A stretch of 64,000 nt of DNA from Gordionus sp. m RMFG-2023. Its lineage: Eukaryota; Nematomorpha; Gordioida; Chordodea; Parachordodidae. Under the pieces are notes generated by a model. It had not been told where the DNA came from and did no database searches. It saw only the letters and a list, made by a program, of their open reading frames with translations. The DNA lies in NCBI RefSeq assembly GCF_954871325.1, contig NC_088776.1, positions 12,400,052 to 12,464,051 on the forward strand, written 5' to 3'. Position numbers and translations under genes: made by a program. This document shows positions 62,001 to 64,000 of this stretch, piece by piece; the stretch's first letter is position 1; every line of letters starts with the position of its first letter.

Positions 62001-63287
62001 ATATAACTCCTTTGCCATCTAGCGCTTCAAGGGATCGTTTAGTAGAGTTAAATGTATTCTTAATGAAAGACGTGGATGAATAATAATAATTTAGTTTTTT
62101 TAATATTATTTAAATAATTTTGATTAATAAATATATTTAATATTGTTATTATTCTATTACAATATATTTAATTTATTTTTATATTAGTTAATTTAGCGAG
62201 CATAAAATTTTCTTGAGAATTAATAAAATAAGAAAAGGATCATGATCGCGATCCGTTTTTTTTAAAAAGGTCGATCCTGGATTTTTGATCTCTTTTCTTT
62301 AAAAAGATCGTTATCGGGATTCAATTTTTTTAAAAGGATCGATCAAGCCTGACTAAATATGAGTGTAGCGTGGCTGAACAATCGCTCAATATTAGCACTT
62401 GAGATGGTGTGCTTAATTATAGAAGTATATTTATAAAATAGGGAAAGTCATTAATTATGTTTATATTATTCTTTGATGAAAAAGTAGGTTCTCGTTTTAA
62501 ATCTCTAAAAAATCGGAATCTCCCTTATATCCCCTAGAAAATTTTTAAAGTAAATTTAGAATTATTTTTAAAAGATGGTAGAGAAGTAAACACATCTTTT
62601 TAAATTGAGTTTCTAAAAATCGTTAAAAATGGGGGAAATAATCATTGTTCCCAATTTATTCCCATAGATTTTGTTTTAGCGATTTAGAACCTATCCCAAA
62701 AGCCCATATATATCGTAGAGTTTCTTTCATTCTCCAAAGAAAGCATCCATAGAGATGATTGTCTTTATGGATATAACTTACTTTTCTATTGTTTGGGAAG
62801 ATTAATGAATAGCCATTTCAGCTTAAAAATTGGATAGATATATCTCATATTTGTCTCATCCATTTCATCTTCATATATTTTTTTTAAAGTATTTTTATTA
62901 TCAGATGGTCTATATCTTAATGGATTAATGATAAATCAAAAAAAAATATTATAACTTTACATTTGATTATAAAATAATGCATTTATAATTATTATATTCA
63001 TAAATAATTATTTCATTTATAAATAATTATTATATTCATAAATAATTGTTACATTTGTAAATAATAATTATATTCATAGATTAAATTTAAAAATAGCGAA
63101 GTAGCATAAAGCTACTGTTCAAAAAAGTAGCGCTCTAATTTAACAACACTGCTATTTTCCAACAAAAACATAAATAAATATTAGGATTTTATATAACTAA
63201 CCCTGGATAGTAATTGCAAGCATACATTTTTCCCTGAGGACAATTATGCATTCCACAACCAATTTCTTTTGTAGTACCCCACACAAT
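59001..63287 (-). CDS. CAP-superfamily (CRISP/SCP-like) secreted protein with C-terminal ShKT domain, 3' part
   Basis: Three minus-strand exons with exact GT-AG joins and matching phases: 63287-63202, 61273-61200 and 59134-59001. The first reads IVWGTTKEIGCGMHNCPQG then YACNYYPG, the CAP4/CAP3 signature (VVWATT..VGC, CNY.PGGN). The second completes GGNHDPYYEPYEKSD and the hinge CNGC. The third is a six-Cys ShKT domain, CVNEYSNC...NQGYCSQLMDKCAKSCKHEC, followed by KLGKRTSYL and stop. Upstream exons (signal peptide, CAP His and Glu motifs) lie right of the window. CAP proteins are secreted and act in defence, reproduction or parasitism; ShKT domains often accompany them in invertebrates. Introns of 1928 and 2065 nt; the first is nearly filled by nested hAT elements. 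Confidence 0.9.
59135..61199. other. Intron of the CAP/ShKT gene, other content unrecognised
   Basis: This intron holds a + strand open stretch at 59304-59531 (MPYLRNNLTNLASKKDI...) and protein-like scraps near 60120-60350 (VEPLLVFKGSDK, KTVDAGKLVTTYD). I cannot assign a family. They may be remains of a mobile element. A GGGCGGGCGGCG patch at 60850 suggests another worn hAT subterminal region. Confidence 0.35.
61312..63151. mobile_element. hAT-like element in a CAP gene intron
   Basis: Ends CAGTGTTGTTAAACGCTC and (inverted) CAGTGTTGTTAAATTAGAGC, flanked by TATTTTCC on both sides with one extra C at the right. Subterminal words TAGCGCTAC and TAGTGCGCTACCGCTA are found at both ends. The interior is AT-rich without a clear transposase and contains a second hAT at 61614-62351. 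AT-rich tandem repeats of about 30 bp occur at 62995-63080. Almost the whole 1928-nt intron is this element; without it the intron would be about 80 nt. Confidence 0.82.
61614..62351. mobile_element. Nested hAT-like element with GATC-rich ends
   Basis: It begins CAGAGGTAAAGGATCGAG and ends GGATCGATCAAGCCTG, and is flanked by a perfect 8-bp duplication ACTAAATA. GATCGATCC-type words are dense in both subterminal regions (61620-61665 and 62235-62345). A short trace PSSASRDRLVELN at about 62020 may be a worn hAT dimerisation motif. The element lies inside the hAT at 61312-63151. Confidence 0.82.
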
Positions 63288-63289
63288 CT

Positions 63290-64000
63290 AAAAACAAATT
63301 AATTTTCCTTTATACTATATAGTATAAATTGAATTATTAAGCTCCCATACTCTTATTATTTCCCAGGACAATATACTAAAGATATACTGACCCTAAAGTT
63401 TACCCAGGCCGGAATTTCAATATAATGCAAAAAATTTCAAGGGGCCTGGTATCTCGTATTTATTATTAACTAGCTGTTCTAATTGACCCAGGAAACTATA
63501 TTTATATATTTTTTTTATTTACAACTTATTAATATAAAAATAAAAGGAATCTAGATTTGAGAGGCAAGACTAGATCAAAATTTACCATTGATTGAATTTT
63601 TATGGCGGGAGGTCAACCCCCTTTTCCTTCCATAATTCATCCTTAGTTTATTTGAATATAGATGTTAGAAATTGTTTTCATTTTTAACTCGCAGATCGTT
63701 TAAATCAATGCTAATATTGTATAGTATATAGCTTTTTTAGCCACATAATTTGCTTTTTCAATGCAAACTAGATGAGAGTAGAACATTATGTTTTTGAAAG
63801 AGTCATTATATGTTTGAAAAAGGATTATGGGCTGTCCCCCTCCAAAATAAAATTTCCCCCAAAACCTGGCCACCAAATTATTTTTAGCCCCCAGAAATAA
63901 CCTCCAAAAATATTTTCGGCATCTAAAAATATTTCCAGCCTCCAACTTTTAAAAATATATTACACTAAAGGTCATTTTATTTTAATATGGTTTGATTAAA
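63290..64000. other. Intron or upstream part of the CAP/ShKT gene, nothing recognised
   Basis: The next upstream CAP exon should lie here or beyond the window edge. The only long minus-strand frame (63945-63700) overlaps a purine/pyrimidine-biased repeat-like stretch (CCCCC...AAAATATTT words at 63830-63950) and does not show CAP motifs. Confidence 0.4.

Noticed and set aside
63700-63945. Minus-strand frame of 81 residues as an upstream CAP exon
   Set aside because: No CAP motif (His, GEN, W..E, HYTQ) is present and the DNA is repetitive.
1-64000. CRISPR arrays, bacterial operons or integrons
   Set aside because: No spaced identical repeats; the gene structure with spliceosomal introns is eukaryotic.

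Overview
The window is strongly AT-rich eukaryotic DNA and almost certainly animal. Evidence: GT-AG introns, several only 42-53 nt long; host genes of the EKC/KEOPS kinase, TXNL1, BTB-BACK, M13 peptidase and CAP+ShKT types; AATAAA signals soon after stops; and a transposon load dominated by hAT elements with BED or TTF-type transposases, plus Tc1/mariner, an endonuclease/RT-type LINE and a Ty3/gypsy-like fossil. I cannot name the species. Short introns and fast-evolving proteins would fit a compact, possibly parasitic lineage, but that is inference.

Layout of host genes: (1) the 3' part of a TP53RK/Bud32 kinase on + (33-883); (2) a complete three-exon BTB-BACK gene on - (6656-4883); (3) a long M13 (neprilysin/ECE-like) gene on - (about 22257-9347), assembled here from 14 exons with mostly consistent phases, whose HExxH segment appears to be missing; (4) a complete seven-exon TXNL1 gene (thioredoxin + PITH) on + (35374-39378), encoding 281 aa; (5) the 3' part of a secreted CAP-superfamily protein ending in a ShKT domain on - (63287-59001), followed downstream by more ShKT-like and Lys/Cys-rich segments (52.5-47.5 kb). 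These genes look unrelated in function; there is no operon.

Most of the rest is mobile DNA. Eight hAT or hAT-like elements could be delimited, most with 7- or 8-base matching flanking duplications: 18613-19766, 25340-27207, about 27960-28791, 42878-44275, 48276-52195, 54555-57292, 61312-63151 and 61614-62351 (the last nested in the previous one). The elements at 48276 and 54555 retain almost complete transposase reading. A small GGCCCGG-rich hAT-type non-autonomous family occurs at least five times. Further structures: a fold-back element (about 41450-45115) enclosing a 459-bp tandem duplication that was later split by a hAT; a long hairpin at 34465-35137; another about 1-kb inverted repeat inside the 48276 hAT; a 15-bp-type minisatellite (31440-31880); and an unnamed repeat pair (7840-8600 and 19870-20600).

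I did not find a clearly new biological system. The most notable points are the apparently HExxH-less M13 protein, the layered transposon insertions around the CAP/ShKT locus, the fold-back element, and an apparent 42-nt intron inside one hAT transposase that its relative in the same window lacks.
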